This document shows, one piece after another, positions 28,535-38,365 of a stretch of 64,000 nucleotides of DNA (position 1 is its first letter; each line of letters begins with the position of its first letter). A program made the position numbers and the translations under genes. The notes below the pieces were generated by a model. The model was not told where the DNA came from, did no database searches, and saw only the letters and a list, made by a program, of their open reading frames with translations. The DNA comes from Colwellia sp. MB02u-6 (lineage in GTDB: Bacteria; Pseudomonadota; Gammaproteobacteria; Enterobacterales; Alteromonadaceae): positions 186,001 to 250,000 of the forward strand of contig NZ_JACGVG010000036.1 of assembly GCF_014077095.1 (NCBI RefSeq), given 5' to 3'.

Positions 28535-28721
28535 TTGAATTTATTATTAACCACTTAACGAAGAGGAATCCGTTTGCTATAGCTCAACAGATCATAAGCC
28601 ACTATTTGTTTTATTTTCTTAATAGCCTAGCCTAATGCAAACTAAATCTTAGCAATATAACCACAGAAAAAATTAATCTATTCAATAGCTTTTAAGCAAT
28701 ATTAACTGCTTTAACAAAGCA

Positions 28722-28747
28722 AAAAGCGAGCTCAGTAGCTCGCTTTT
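28722..28747. terminator. Bidirectional intrinsic terminator
   Basis: AAAAGCGAGCT (28722-28732) and AGCTCGCTTTT (28737-28747) form a perfect 11-bp stem with a CAGT loop. It lies between the convergent thioredoxin and TonB-receptor genes and has A and T tracts on both sides, so it can serve both strands. Confidence 0.85.
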
Positions 28748-28767
28748 AAAACTAGGGTCGCAGTAAC

Positions 28768-30942
28768 TTAAAAGCTGTACTTATAACCTAAGGTTAAACT
28801 GCGTGGTTTACCTGCCATAATCGAGCCATGTGTACGTGTCGCGATATATTGTTTATCAAGTAAATTATCAATATTTAAGGTGATCTCTTGGTTATCAGCA
28901 AGATTATAATGAGCCACCATATCAACAACAGTGTGGCTGTCAATGGACTGATCGGCAGCAATTGCCCCCTGACCTGCAGTAGTGCGCATTTCATCAACAT
29001 AACGTACTAAAATATCACTACGCCATTGTTCACCAACCAAGCCAACAGTAAATTGCAGCTGATTTTCAGGTACGTAAGGTAATTCGTCACCCGTTAGGAC
29101 ATTGCCCCAAGTATCTAAACCTGATTGAAAAGCGTTTCGAAACTCTGTTGTCGTAAAGGTATAAGTTAAATCAATCGGAATGCTCAATGTACCTGCAGCA
29201 AATTGATAACCAGTTTTAACTTCTAAACCTGAAACTTTTACTGCACCAGCATTATATTGATTGCCAATATTTTCTTCATCACAACCTTGGCTCGCGGTAC
29301 AGTTACCATGCATATTTTCGTAATCAGAATAAAAGAACAAGGCTTCGCCACTGAATGCTTGCTGGTTGTAACGAAAGCCTAATTCATAGTTAATGCTTTT
29401 TTCATTTTCTGTTTTATCATTGCCAGGGGCTGGTGGCGCAAAGCCTTTTTGTATACCACCAATAATAATTAAATCATTATTAACACGGTAAGTTACGGCT
29501 AACGAAGGCAACAACACCTGAGTATCGTTGCTAACATCTTTAGTTAAAGGTACATTTCTATCGATAACCCCTTTCGCCCAGTCTTTACGTGAGATGGTCA
29601 TATCTTCATAACGTAAGCCAGCATTAATAATGAAGTCACCCACGCTATATTCATCATGGACAAATAAGGCTATTGCCTCTGCGGAATCAATACGATTAGA
29701 ATCTGTACCCTGGATACCGGCATTAATTAAGCTCATTTCATAACTAGTGTCCAGTGTGTAGTTATCAACCCATTGAAAGCGATCCATTTCATCTTCGTGG
29801 TAGCGAGCACCAAATTTGACTTGGTGCGCGCCAAAGTCAGCATTTAACACGGTTTGAATGCCTTTTGATTGATAGGCACGGCTGTTGGCTTTGACATCAA
29901 CACTAATTTTATCACTGCCAAAGGTACCATTATCAAAGGCAGCAGCATCGTCAATAGCACCGTCACTTAAGCTTTTACCGTTGACTTTGCTGGTTTTATA
30001 CCAGTTACGGCTAAACTCATTATAATAAGCTGAGGTACCTAAGGTTAAGCGATCAGACAACTTAATATGGTGGTTAATTTGCCACTGTTTATGCTCAGTA
30101 GCCATATTATCAAGTTGCGATGCAGAATAACGAGAATAAGGATTAGTTTTAAAATCAGCGTCCGTTAAACCCATATAGGTTTCATCTGAATTTTCATCTG
30201 AATATTTTAATTTAAATTCTAATTCTTGATAGTACTTCACATCAGTATCACTGTTGATCATCATTTTTGCCATGATGTCATTTTTTAAAAAGCCGGTATC
30301 ATCGCCCGTATGATTGACTTCTTTGAAGCCATCCGCTTGATAACGAAATATTTCAACCACTGACGAAACATTTTTACCTGCGCCACCTATATAGGCATGG
30401 GCTTTAGCAAAACCGTCTTCACCGGCACTTAAATTAACCTGTCCTGCTAGCGCTTCTTTAGGGATAGTGCGAGATAGCATATTAATTACACCACCTGTAG
30501 TACGCGGACCATACATAGCGCTTGACGTACCTTTTAGCACTTCAATTTGTTGCATACGACCTGCCGTTGGAAAATAGTACGCTGCAGGTGCTGAATACGG
30601 CGCAGGAGCGGCTAAAACACCATCTTCCATGATAGTGACTTTTTCACTACGGTTTTGGCCAGTACCACGCATACCAATATTTGGACGTAAACCATAACCA
30701 TCTTCTTCTAGAACATAAACACCCGGCACCGTAGTTAAGGTACGCATAATATCGGTAAAGTCGAATTTCTCTAATTCTGCCTGAGAAATCATATGAGCAC
30801 TGCCAGGTACATCATTCACCGTTTGGCTACTTCCAAAAATAGTTAAATGTTCCATATCATCATCGGCAACGGCTGTATTTGAAATAGCACTAACAACAGA
30901 TAAAGCGATCAACGCCGGTTGAAAAAGAGAAGAAATTCGCAT
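28768..30942 (-). CDS. TonB-dependent outer-membrane receptor, iron-related
   Basis: 724 residues from the ATG at 30942 (MRISSLFQPALIAL); the frame is open 14 codons further. A signal peptide ends near NTAVA-DD and a TonB-box-like MEHLTIFG follows. The plug domain shows TVPGVYVLEEDGYGLRPNIG, MRGTG and EVLKGTSSAMYGPRTTGGVIN; the rest is a 22-strand barrel ending in TLGYKYSF with terminal F. The plug resembles receptors annotated as ferric-citrate type. Two Fur-like boxes upstream support iron or siderophore uptake. No transporter partner is adjacent. Confidence 0.88.
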   Translation of the reverse strand: MRISSLFQPALIALSVVSAISNTAVADDDMEHLTIFGSSQTVNDVPGSAHMISQAELEKFDFTDIMRTLTTVPGVYVLEEDGYGLRPNIGMRGTGQNRSEKVTIMEDGVLAAPAPYSAPAAYYFPTAGRMQQIEVLKGTSSAMYGPRTTGGVINMLSRTIPKEALAGQVNLSAGEDGFAKAHAYIGGAGKNVSSVVEIFRYQADGFKEVNHTGDDTGFLKNDIMAKMMINSDTDVKYYQELEFKLKYSDENSDETYMGLTDADFKTNPYSRYSASQLDNMATEHKQWQINHHIKLSDRLTLGTSAYYNEFSRNWYKTSKVNGKSLSDGAIDDAAAFDNGTFGSDKISVDVKANSRAYQSKGIQTVLNADFGAHQVKFGARYHEDEMDRFQWVDNYTLDTSYEMSLINAGIQGTDSNRIDSAEAIALFVHDEYSVGDFIINAGLRYEDMTISRKDWAKGVIDRNVPLTKDVSNDTQVLLPSLAVTYRVNNDLIIIGGIQKGFAPPAPGNDKTENEKSINYELGFRYNQQAFSGEALFFYSDYENMHGNCTASQGCDEENIGNQYNAGAVKVSGLEVKTGYQFAAGTLSIPIDLTYTFTTTEFRNAFQSGLDTWGNVLTGDELPYVPENQLQFTVGLVGEQWRSDILVRYVDEMRTTAGQGAIAADQSIDSHTVVDMVAHYNLADNQEITLNIDNLLDKQYIATRTHGSIMAGKPRSLTLGYKYSF

Positions 30943-31001
30943 AGCTAAGCCTATAAAAGAAACAATAATTTTAATTGCCCGCATTTAACCATATAGTTGA
31001 A

Positions 31002-31032
31002 TGGGAATCAATATCATTTGTATTATTTATCA
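31002..31032 (-). promoter_or_regulatory. Tandem Fur-like boxes upstream of the TonB receptor
   Basis: On the minus strand TGATATTGATTCCCA (31016-31002) matches the 7-1-7 Fur consensus TGATAAT-N-ATTATCA at 12 of 14 positions, and TGATAAATAATACAA (31032-31018) at 10 of 14. They are 16 bp apart, in the range of overlapping Fur dimers, and about 60-90 bp before the receptor start. Confidence 0.6.
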
Positions 31033-31183
31033 TTGCTAATTGATATAGAGTACTTACGCTTTAGCTAGAACTTTCTGAGACACCGCACTATAGTAAGCCC
31101 CAGATTTTAGTATGATATGGGTAACCGTTTCAGGTAAGCTTATTATAAGCGCTAAAAAAACTAGTATAGTGCGTCGTAGGTCA

Positions 31184-32308
31184 TTATGGCTTGATTAACA
31201 TTAACCAGGCTTTAGCGTAATCAGGTAAATGCTTGTTGGCTTGATGATAATCTTGCCAACCATAATAACTATCGGTTAATAGGTCGAGTTGAAAAAGGTT
31301 ATTATCAAAGGCGCCGCCTTGATCAGCCAGTAAACCTAAGCGTGATATTTCTTTATCCGCCTGCGGATAACTGACCATAAATAACTTACCTAAGCCAAGT
31401 TCTGCGACATTGCCCGCAAAAGAAACCTGTGCTTTAAGCGCTATTTTACTCTCAAGCGTTTTGCCATAGCCCATAATGCTAGGTACTTCTGCAAAATACC
31501 AATAGCGTGCTTGTTCGCGCTTACCTATGGCATAGTCATAAGCAATACCATTATTACGATGAACATTAAAATAACGCCGCATGCCATTAACATCAACCAC
31601 ACCCGTACCTTGTAATAACACGTCATGTAAGGCTTCTTCAGTGAGCCAAATTAACGCTTTAGCTAATTTTTTTCCTGCCAGAGTGCCCGCAATTATGTCT
31701 TGACGGGTATATTGATGACGAGTGAGCGTTAGGTCGTTATTAGCCTCGGTGAGTGTCAAACCTAATTCATCATAAGGCAGCGCATAAAGGGCTTGTGTAT
31801 AGACTGGAGTTCTAACCGCACTCGCCGTTAATAGTTTAGTATAATATTTAGTGAGAAATATTTTGTCACGCGAAATAGCATTTAACATACTGGTTTTTCT
31901 AGCATGAGTGCTTTTTAAGGCAATTTTTCTGGCCGTGGCTACATCTGGCGTCCAGCGATAAAAGTCAAAATTTGTGGTTAAAAAACCTTCCTCATGCAAT
32001 CGACTATCACGCTTTGCCCGTACATCTTCACGATAAGTTTGGCAGATAAATGCTAGCGTTTTTTCGACTCTAACCAGGGTGACACTGTTATCAAATACTT
32101 TACCTGCGTGCACGGCAAATTTGTCTGCTGAAAATGTTGTTAAATAGCGCTGAGTTGCCTCAGCCACATCACACAAAGCGCTGGCTTTAAAGTCGGTCAT
32201 TTTGCCTAATTCAGGCGTGTTGTCGAGATTAAAAAATCTCAATGGTGTTTGAGCCGCACAATGAAAAGTGACCAGTATGAAAAGTAAACAAGATAAACCA
32301 AGGCGCAT
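31184..32308 (-). CDS. Divergent MltA/3D-domain-like secreted protein
   Basis: 374 residues. A signal peptide (MRLGLSCLLFILVTFHCAAQ) is followed by about 200 residues without recognisable motifs. Then VLLQGTGVVDVNGMRRYFNV and NNGIAYDYAIGK match the MltA pattern (qGSG...NG.pY..iG). The C-terminus LLADQGGAFDNNLFQLDLL followed by TDSYYGWQDY resembles the 3D domain (AqDtGGAI...D.f.G), with the aspartate that is catalytic in MltA kept. I infer a periplasmic lytic transglycosylase or a binding relative. True MltA usually has a lipobox, absent here. Monocistronic. Confidence 0.55.
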   Translation of the reverse strand: MRLGLSCLLFILVTFHCAAQTPLRFFNLDNTPELGKMTDFKASALCDVAEATQRYLTTFSADKFAVHAGKVFDNSVTLVRVEKTLAFICQTYREDVRAKRDSRLHEEGFLTTNFDFYRWTPDVATARKIALKSTHARKTSMLNAISRDKIFLTKYYTKLLTASAVRTPVYTQALYALPYDELGLTLTEANNDLTLTRHQYTRQDIIAGTLAGKKLAKALIWLTEEALHDVLLQGTGVVDVNGMRRYFNVHRNNGIAYDYAIGKREQARYWYFAEVPSIMGYGKTLESKIALKAQVSFAGNVAELGLGKLFMVSYPQADKEISRLGLLADQGGAFDNNLFQLDLLTDSYYGWQDYHQANKHLPDYAKAWLMLIKP

Positions 32309-32578
32309 AAATAGCCAGTATTAAAAAATAATAGACCAACATGGTATGACAATCCTAAAAGTGACGCCAGCATGTGAGTTTAATAATGTTCAATAAACTT
32401 TTCTGTTGAAATTTTAGCTATTAAAAGCTAGTTTTCTATCTCGGATTTTATTTAATTTTATTAGATAGTTATGATGCATATCGCATTGAATATCGAATTG
32501 AATACCTAGTTCGGCAATTCATTAGCCAATTGGATATCTCTTACCAGGAAGATGCAAAGTAGCAGGGATACAAGGAAG

Positions 32579-33186
32579 ATGAACTTTAAGGGGGAAGTTA
32601 ACAAAATGGCATGCTGATAAAGCTTTTGGCTTTATTGCCCCCAACGATGTTATCAGCCAGGTTTTTATTCATTAAGCTGCCTTTGCTAATAAAACTAAAA
32701 GACCACAAATTAGTGACATCATTACTTTTTCAATCACCAAAGATAAAGCCGCTCAATACTGCACTTGTGATGCCACCTTCTCAGCTGAAAGACTCAAGAA
32801 AAAGCAACCAAAAAAAATCAATCAATGTTCTATTTACCTCTCGCTCATCTTTTTAGCCGCCATCATGATCACTTTTGCTTTAGGCTATTTACCATAAAAA
32901 TTAATATCTATGTATATTAGGGTTAAGTTTTTTAACTTTTCTCAGTTATGCCGTCGATAAATCAAAAGCACAACGTGGTGCATCGCGCACTCAAGAAAGC
33001 ACTTTGCATATGCTTGCTTTAATAGGGGGGTGGCCGGGTGCAGCGCTCGCGCAACAAATTCTTCGGCATAAATTATCAAAAAAAACCTTTAAACGTATTT
33101 TTTGGAGCACGGTCATGATTAATTTAGCGCTGTTACTCTGGCTATATTCGTCATCAGGTGTGCAATATCTTCAGTTATTTACTTAG
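32579..33186 (+). pseudogene. Decayed cold-shock-domain / DUF1294 membrane protein gene
   Basis: The ATG at 32579 follows AAGGA and starts MNFKGEVNK, then the frame breaks in an A-run near 32604-32606. One frame over, WHADKAFGFIAPNDVI and SQVFIH continue a cold-shock-like domain. A TAA at 32673 stands where the family has the start of HISAF, and AAFANKTKRPQISDIITFSI and a membrane helix follow to a TAA at 32895. In the third frame, YLCILGLSFLTFLSYAVDKS and the DUF1294 core (STLHMLALIGGWPGAALAQ, then ILRHKLSKKTFKRIFW) run to the TAG at 33184. At least two frameshifts and two stops separate the parts, but residue patterns stay recognisable, so decay seems recent. Confidence 0.85.
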
Positions 33187-33222
33187 CCAATATTTGCATC
33201 AAGAGGGTGACTGTGTTTTCGC

Positions 33223-33261
33223 AGCAGGTAATAGCCATTAAATTAATGGCTATTACCTGCT
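33223..33261. terminator. Perfect 19-bp palindrome between convergent genes
   Basis: The arm at 33223-33241 (AGCAGGTAATAGCCATTAA) is exactly complementary to 33243-33261 around a single A. It ends just before the helicase stop codon and is followed by another 14-bp palindrome (CTAAGCTAGCTTAG, 33260-33273) that includes this stop. There is no T-tract, but the position between converging genes suits a bidirectional terminator. Confidence 0.6.
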
Positions 33262-33264
33262 AAG

Positions 33265-36200
33265 CTAGCTTAGCGGTGCAAGCAGTGAGGTTAAAATATC
33301 ATCAGTTAAACTCAATTTGCTGTCACTGACTTCTTCAGATAATAAGGCTTTTGCAAGCTCGGCTTTGTTTTGCTGTATTTTTTGAATTTTTTCTTCTATT
33401 GAATTTTCAATAATCAATTTGTAGACAAAAACGGGTTTGTCTTGGCCAATGCGGTACGCTCTGTCCGTGGCTTGGTTTTCCACCGCGGGGTTCCACCAGG
33501 GATCAAAATGAATAACGGTATCAGCTGCGGTTAAGTTTAAGCCCACACCACCCGCGCGCAAGCTAATTAAAAACACAGGCACTTCACCGCGTTGAAACTT
33601 ATCAACTACCTCTTGTCTTTTAGTGGTTGAACCGGTTAATTTAACGTAGCCAATACCCGCTTCAATAAGCTCTGCCTCTATCAAAGCCAGCATGCTGGTA
33701 AACTGTGAAAAAATTAATATTCTACGGCCTTCATCAATTTGCTCTGGCAGCGTTTCCATTAAATAATCAAGCTTAGCCGATTGATTGACCTTTTTAGCAC
33801 CTTCGAGTGATAATAGCTTAGGGTGGTTACATACCTGTCTTAGTTTTAATAACGCGTCTAAAACTTCTATCTGACTACGTTTTAAACCTTTATCGGCAAT
33901 AATATCTTTTAAGCGACTGTCCATGGCTAAGCGAACTGATTCATAGAGTTCCGCTTGCTTACCTTCAATACGTAACTTTTGAATTATCTCAGTTTTTGGT
34001 GGTAACTCTGTGGCTATTTTATCTTTGGTTCGGCGTAAAATAAACGGTTTAATACGCTGGTTTAACAGCTGCTTACGCTCATGATCACCATGCTTTTCTA
34101 TCGGGGTTCTAAAGAGCTTAGTAAATTGTCTTTGTCCTCCTAAAAAACCTGGTAGTAAAAAATTAAATTGCGCCCAAAACTCGCCTAAATGATTTTCCAT
34201 AGGCGTCCCTGTTAAGCATAATTTATGCTGTGCTTTTAGCGTCATAAATGCTTGATACAACTTAGTTTTAGTGTTTTTTATATAATGCGCTTCATCAAGA
34301 ATAAGGTAATAAAATTGTTGTTCACAGTAATGCTCTAAATCTTTAATAATTAACGCATAGCTGGTAATGATGATATCAACTTGATTTTCACCGCCTTCAC
34401 TCTGGTCAAAACAATCAAAGTGTTGCTGACGTTTACTACCGTGTAATACTTGATATGAAAGTTGTGGAGTAAATTTTTCTATCTCATTAGCCCAGTTAAA
34501 AATAACACTGGTGGGCGCTACAATAAGTACTGGCTTATTAAGTCGACCTTGCTGTTTTTCAACTAGTAAGTGCGCTAAGGCTTGAATGGTTTTACCTAAG
34601 CCCATATCATCCGCCAGAATCCCGTTTAATTGATACTCGCGTAAAAACTGTAACCAGTTTAGTCCTTGATGCTGATAAGTTCTTAACGTAGCATTTAAAC
34701 CAAGGGGCACAGGTACGGTGGTAACTTGTTGAAAGTTTTTCAGTTTATCCGCCAATGATCTTAACTTACTGGTGCCTGTTGCTATCATGCCTTGATCATC
34801 TAACATCGATAATGTTTGATGTCCTTGAAAGCGTGATAACTCCATCCTGCCATCTTTGTTTAAGGCGTTCGGCATAAACAGTTCAATAAATTGTTTTAAG
34901 ATGGGCTGTACGCTTTGATAACGCAAAGCAACAAAGTCACCATTGTCTAGATCAACATAAATCGGTGAGTCGGGTGCAATAAGCTGTGTTTTTTCGCCCG
35001 CCACTTTGTCGCCATTGACTTTATCACGATCAAATAATACCGATTTAGGTAGTTGTTCAATTGCCCCCAACAAAATAGGAAACGCTGGCATTTTCTTACC
35101 ATCAATGGTTAAGTTTAACCCCAAAGAGAAAAAATCATGATCATCAGTTTCAATCACTTCTGCGTCAAATATGCTGTCGGTGGAAAGTGCTTTGTAATAA
35201 AAATTATCTGCAAAGCTGATATGCCAGCCCAGATCTTTAAGTACTTGTAATTCTTGATGCAAAAAGTGATGCCAAGCATAGCGCCCTTGCATCAGCATTG
35301 AAAACTTAGGCACTTTGTCTTTATTCAAATAGTCTTCATTGGTAAAAGTGTAACGCTTAGGCTTAGGCTGAGCGTTAAATTTTAACGTCGACAGCTTATC
35401 AATTACTGTTTGTTCAAAGGATAAATCTCGGTAAAGCTTTACCCTGCTAGCGCCGTCACCGTCAGTCAAGTTAGCAGGTGAAACCGTGACACTGTCATTA
35501 TGCGGATTAACTAAATTACCTTGATAAGAAAAATTAACCCGTACAAAACCTGACTGTGGATTAGCTTCTGCAGGGGTAGAAAAGTGCAAATACACTTCAG
35601 GCTTAGTTAACTCTTGGGAAAATTCTGTTTGTGGTTTTGGCAAGCGTTGTACTGCATCACCTAACGACATTGACAATTTGCTCATGACCCAAGGTAATTT
35701 ATCTTCTTCGAAAATAGGTGAATTGAGTAAGTCGGCCTCAAAATCACAGCGAGTATTGGTCTTAATTTCCCCAAAACAATTTTGCTCTTCATCGTAATAA
35801 CACAGCGGTTGTGCTTTGATAATAAGGATACTGCTTGATGGCTGCATAAAAACCAGCTGCAAGGTATGTAAATGGTTACCCAATGCCAACCACTGCCATT
35901 GTGCTTCTAAGGGTTCACCTAAAGTAATCGCATCGTTCAGGTCGTAATTTGTCTGCCAAAAACAGCGGTTAGTTTTTATAATACGCGCAAATAAATCAAA
36001 ATATTTAATGTTATCGCCATATTGATTTGTGCGAATAAGCTCGGTTAGTACCCCAACATCTTCGTTCGTAGCATAGGCACTATTAATTAACGAACTGGCA
36101 GAATATTCACTGCCAAGGGTATGACTCCAACTACCACTATTTTTTGGTCGAGCTGATTTAATCCCTAAGGTAAAATAATCATCTTCGTTATAGCTATTAG

Positions 36201-36609
36201 GCTTTAAAAAGTATAGTAATGACTTTTGTTGGCTATTCGGTTGGTATCTACTGGGTTGAGCTTGAAAGCGGGTCAGCCATTTATCCACTATTTTTTCAGA
36301 TGAAGCGATACTATTGTGATCGAAATGTTCATCAACAAAATACTGTGCTAGAGCCGCGCCATGTTTACAATCACGACCAATATAACAGTCACAATAACTG
36401 GTAATATCGCCCTGTTTTTCTTCAAAAACTAACCGTGTTAAATACCCTACTTGGCGAGAGCGCTCACTAAAAACTACGCCACGAATTGTTTCACCGTCAA
36501 GAGCACAGGTTTTAATACCTTTAGCCTGAAAAATTCTCGTGCCTTTTTTCCATTCATTTTTGGTAAAGTGTTGTTCTAGTAACTCAGGTGTAAACGTATT
36601 TTTAGCCAT
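33265..36609 (-). CDS. SWIM zinc-finger SNF2-family helicase
   Basis: 1114 residues. An N-terminal SWIM finger has C73, C75, C81 and H83 (CDCYIGRDCKHG), followed by about 550 residues typical of bacterial SNF2 accessory regions. The ATPase core starts near 640: LADDMGLGKTIQALAHLL (Walker A), LILDEAHYIKN (DEAH), LTGTPMENHLGEFW. The second lobe shows LIFSQFTSMLALIE, LRAGGVGLNLTAAD and RAYRIGQDKPV. It is an ATP-driven DNA translocase, likely acting on protein-DNA or transcription complexes. Unlike RapA it has the SWIM domain. Monocistronic. Confidence 0.92.
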   Translation of the reverse strand: MAKNTFTPELLEQHFTKNEWKKGTRIFQAKGIKTCALDGETIRGVVFSERSRQVGYLTRLVFEEKQGDITSYCDCYIGRDCKHGAALAQYFVDEHFDHNSIASSEKIVDKWLTRFQAQPSRYQPNSQQKSLLYFLKPNSYNEDDYFTLGIKSARPKNSGSWSHTLGSEYSASSLINSAYATNEDVGVLTELIRTNQYGDNIKYFDLFARIIKTNRCFWQTNYDLNDAITLGEPLEAQWQWLALGNHLHTLQLVFMQPSSSILIIKAQPLCYYDEEQNCFGEIKTNTRCDFEADLLNSPIFEEDKLPWVMSKLSMSLGDAVQRLPKPQTEFSQELTKPEVYLHFSTPAEANPQSGFVRVNFSYQGNLVNPHNDSVTVSPANLTDGDGASRVKLYRDLSFEQTVIDKLSTLKFNAQPKPKRYTFTNEDYLNKDKVPKFSMLMQGRYAWHHFLHQELQVLKDLGWHISFADNFYYKALSTDSIFDAEVIETDDHDFFSLGLNLTIDGKKMPAFPILLGAIEQLPKSVLFDRDKVNGDKVAGEKTQLIAPDSPIYVDLDNGDFVALRYQSVQPILKQFIELFMPNALNKDGRMELSRFQGHQTLSMLDDQGMIATGTSKLRSLADKLKNFQQVTTVPVPLGLNATLRTYQHQGLNWLQFLREYQLNGILADDMGLGKTIQALAHLLVEKQQGRLNKPVLIVAPTSVIFNWANEIEKFTPQLSYQVLHGSKRQQHFDCFDQSEGGENQVDIIITSYALIIKDLEHYCEQQFYYLILDEAHYIKNTKTKLYQAFMTLKAQHKLCLTGTPMENHLGEFWAQFNFLLPGFLGGQRQFTKLFRTPIEKHGDHERKQLLNQRIKPFILRRTKDKIATELPPKTEIIQKLRIEGKQAELYESVRLAMDSRLKDIIADKGLKRSQIEVLDALLKLRQVCNHPKLLSLEGAKKVNQSAKLDYLMETLPEQIDEGRRILIFSQFTSMLALIEAELIEAGIGYVKLTGSTTKRQEVVDKFQRGEVPVFLISLRAGGVGLNLTAADTVIHFDPWWNPAVENQATDRAYRIGQDKPVFVYKLIIENSIEEKIQKIQQNKAELAKALLSEEVSDSKLSLTDDILTSLLAPLS

Positions 36610-36938
36610 AAGGTTTTAATTATTAAGAACTCAAATAGATGGGTAAGTTGAAAAGTTAAATCATTATATCTTCTCAACAGGATAAAAGTATTAAGTATAG
36701 TAATAGAACTTTCAGGGTTAGCTGCTGATTGCGGATTACTCATGTTTCATACGAATAATACCACTGAGACTTAAAACCTTCAATGCTCCTGATGATACCA
36801 ATGTGTAGTACGCCTTATGCTTACTTTGCGTAAGCCTGCATAAGATTACGCCAAGATTTGATCGATTTCACTAACTTAGCTGGGCATAAATACGCTAAAA
36901 TAGGGAGCAATTATCCTAACTTTGAGCCCTTTATATTA
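36610..36938. other. 329-bp intergenic region, helicase-helicase divergent
   Basis: It must hold promoters for the SNF2 and DEAD-box genes, but I can place none. The only structure seen is a nested repeat: CTTATGC (36814-36820) with GCATAAG (36838-36844), enclosing GCTTAC/GTAAGC arms that share the GC bases. Confidence 0.4.
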
Positions 36939-38261
36939 ATGACCTCTGTCACAACGCCAGCCAATTTTACAGAACTTGGCCTTATTCCACCTTTGTTAGA
37001 TCGACTAACTGAACTGGAATATCAACAGCCTACGCCCATTCAAGCGCAAGCTATTCCAAGTATCTTAGCCGGACGTGACTTAATTGCCGGGGCAAATACT
37101 GGCTCAGGTAAAACAGCTACCTTTGCACTACCGCTATTACAAAAAATACAGGCGCAGCAACTTACTTTGCCACCACAGGTTGAAAAATCATTAGTTGCTA
37201 GCGGTAGAGGTAATTATGTTACTGGGCTCATTTTGGTGCCTACGCGTGAACTCGCCAAGCAAGTAGCGAATAGCATTAAATCTTATGCCGTGCATTTTAA
37301 TGGCAAAATAAAAACCGTGGCGGTTTTCGGTGGTGTCTCCGTTAACACTCAAATGCTGGCATTACGTGGCGGCAGTGACATTTTGGTGGCAACACCCGGC
37401 CGCTTACTCGATTTAATTTCAAGTAATGCGATTAAGCTTGATAAGGTCAACACCTTAGTGCTTGATGAAGCCGATAGAATGTTAAGTCTCGGCTTTACTG
37501 AAGAACTTTCTGCGCTGCTAGCCTTATTGCCGAAGAAAAAACAAACCTTATTGTTTTCAGCAACCTTCCCTGAGCAAGTCAAGGCATTAACCCAAGAACT
37601 GCTTAACAACCCAATTGAAATACAATTACAAAGTAGCGACGCTAGCACCTTGGTACAGCGGGTTTTTACTGTTAACAAGGGTGAAAAAACAGCGGTATTA
37701 GCGCATTTAATTCAGCAACAGCAATGGCGACAAGCGCTAATTTTCGTCAATGCCAAACACCACTGTGAACATTTAGCTGAAAAATTGGCTAAACATGGTA
37801 TTACTGCTGCGGTGTTTCATGGCGATAAAGGCCAAGGCGAACGTAGTCGAGTGCTTGATGGCTTTAAAGCCGGCGAGATTGCCGTGTTAATTGCCACTGA
37901 TATTGCTGCCCGTGGCCTAGACATTGAAAAACTGCCTGTGGTGATCAATTTCAACTTACCTAGAAGTCCATCAGACTACATGCATCGTATCGGTAGAAGT
38001 GGCCGTGCTGGCGAAATAGGCTTAGCGATATCGCTTATCGATTATGAAGATTATCATCACTTTAAAGTGATCGAGAAAAAGAATAAAATTTGGCTTGAAC
38101 GTGAGCAAGTCGAAGGTTTTGAGGCCGATGAAATTAGCGATGATTCAATTTTAGTCGCAGAAAAGCCGATGGCCGCACCTGAAGGCAGCGGCAAGAAAAA
38201 ACGCAAGAAGAAGGCGACCGTCAATGCCGATATTTGGGCCGGATATGCTGAAAATGAATAG
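36939..38261 (+). CDS. DEAD-box RNA helicase, RhlE-like
   Basis: 440 residues from the ATG at 36939 (MTSVTTPANFTELGLIPPLL); the frame is open 27 codons further, but this start places the Q motif (PTPIQAQAIP) as in the family. Motifs: ANTGSGKTATFALP (I), PTRELAKQV (Ia), [13 protein letters not shown] (II), LLFSATFP (III), ATDIAARGLDIEKLP (V), HRIGRSGRAG (VI). The C-terminal tail is basic (GKKKRKKKAT), as in RhlE-type helicases that assist ribosome assembly and RNA turnover in the cold. The exact subgroup is uncertain. Confidence 0.9.
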   Translation: MTSVTTPANFTELGLIPPLLDRLTELEYQQPTPIQAQAIPSILAGRDLIAGANTGSGKTATFALPLLQKIQAQQLTLPPQVEKSLVASGRGNYVTGLILVPTRELAKQVANSIKSYAVHFNGKIKTVAVFGGVSVNTQMLALRGGSDILVATPGRLLDLISSNAIKLDKVNTLVLDEADRMLSLGFTEELSALLALLPKKKQTLLFSATFPEQVKALTQELLNNPIEIQLQSSDASTLVQRVFTVNKGEKTAVLAHLIQQQQWRQALIFVNAKHHCEHLAEKLAKHGITAAVFHGDKGQGERSRVLDGFKAGEIAVLIATDIAARGLDIEKLPVVINFNLPRSPSDYMHRIGRSGRAGEIGLAISLIDYEDYHHFKVIEKKNKIWLEREQVEGFEADEISDDSILVAEKPMAAPEGSGKKKRKKKATVNADIWAGYAENE

Positions 38262-38365
38262 CTTAACGAGCATAAAGTGTAGCATCTCCTTCAAACTATT
38301 TTTCTAGTGTGCAGGTTTAATAAGGCTAAGTGGTGATAAACCTCCACGTGATTTAGCTGAATTTA

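Noticed and set aside
32611-33186. Two separate small plus-strand genes
   Set aside because: The first is an out-of-frame reading of the cold-shock/DUF1294 remnant and the second is its C-terminal DUF1294 core, so they are parts of one broken gene.
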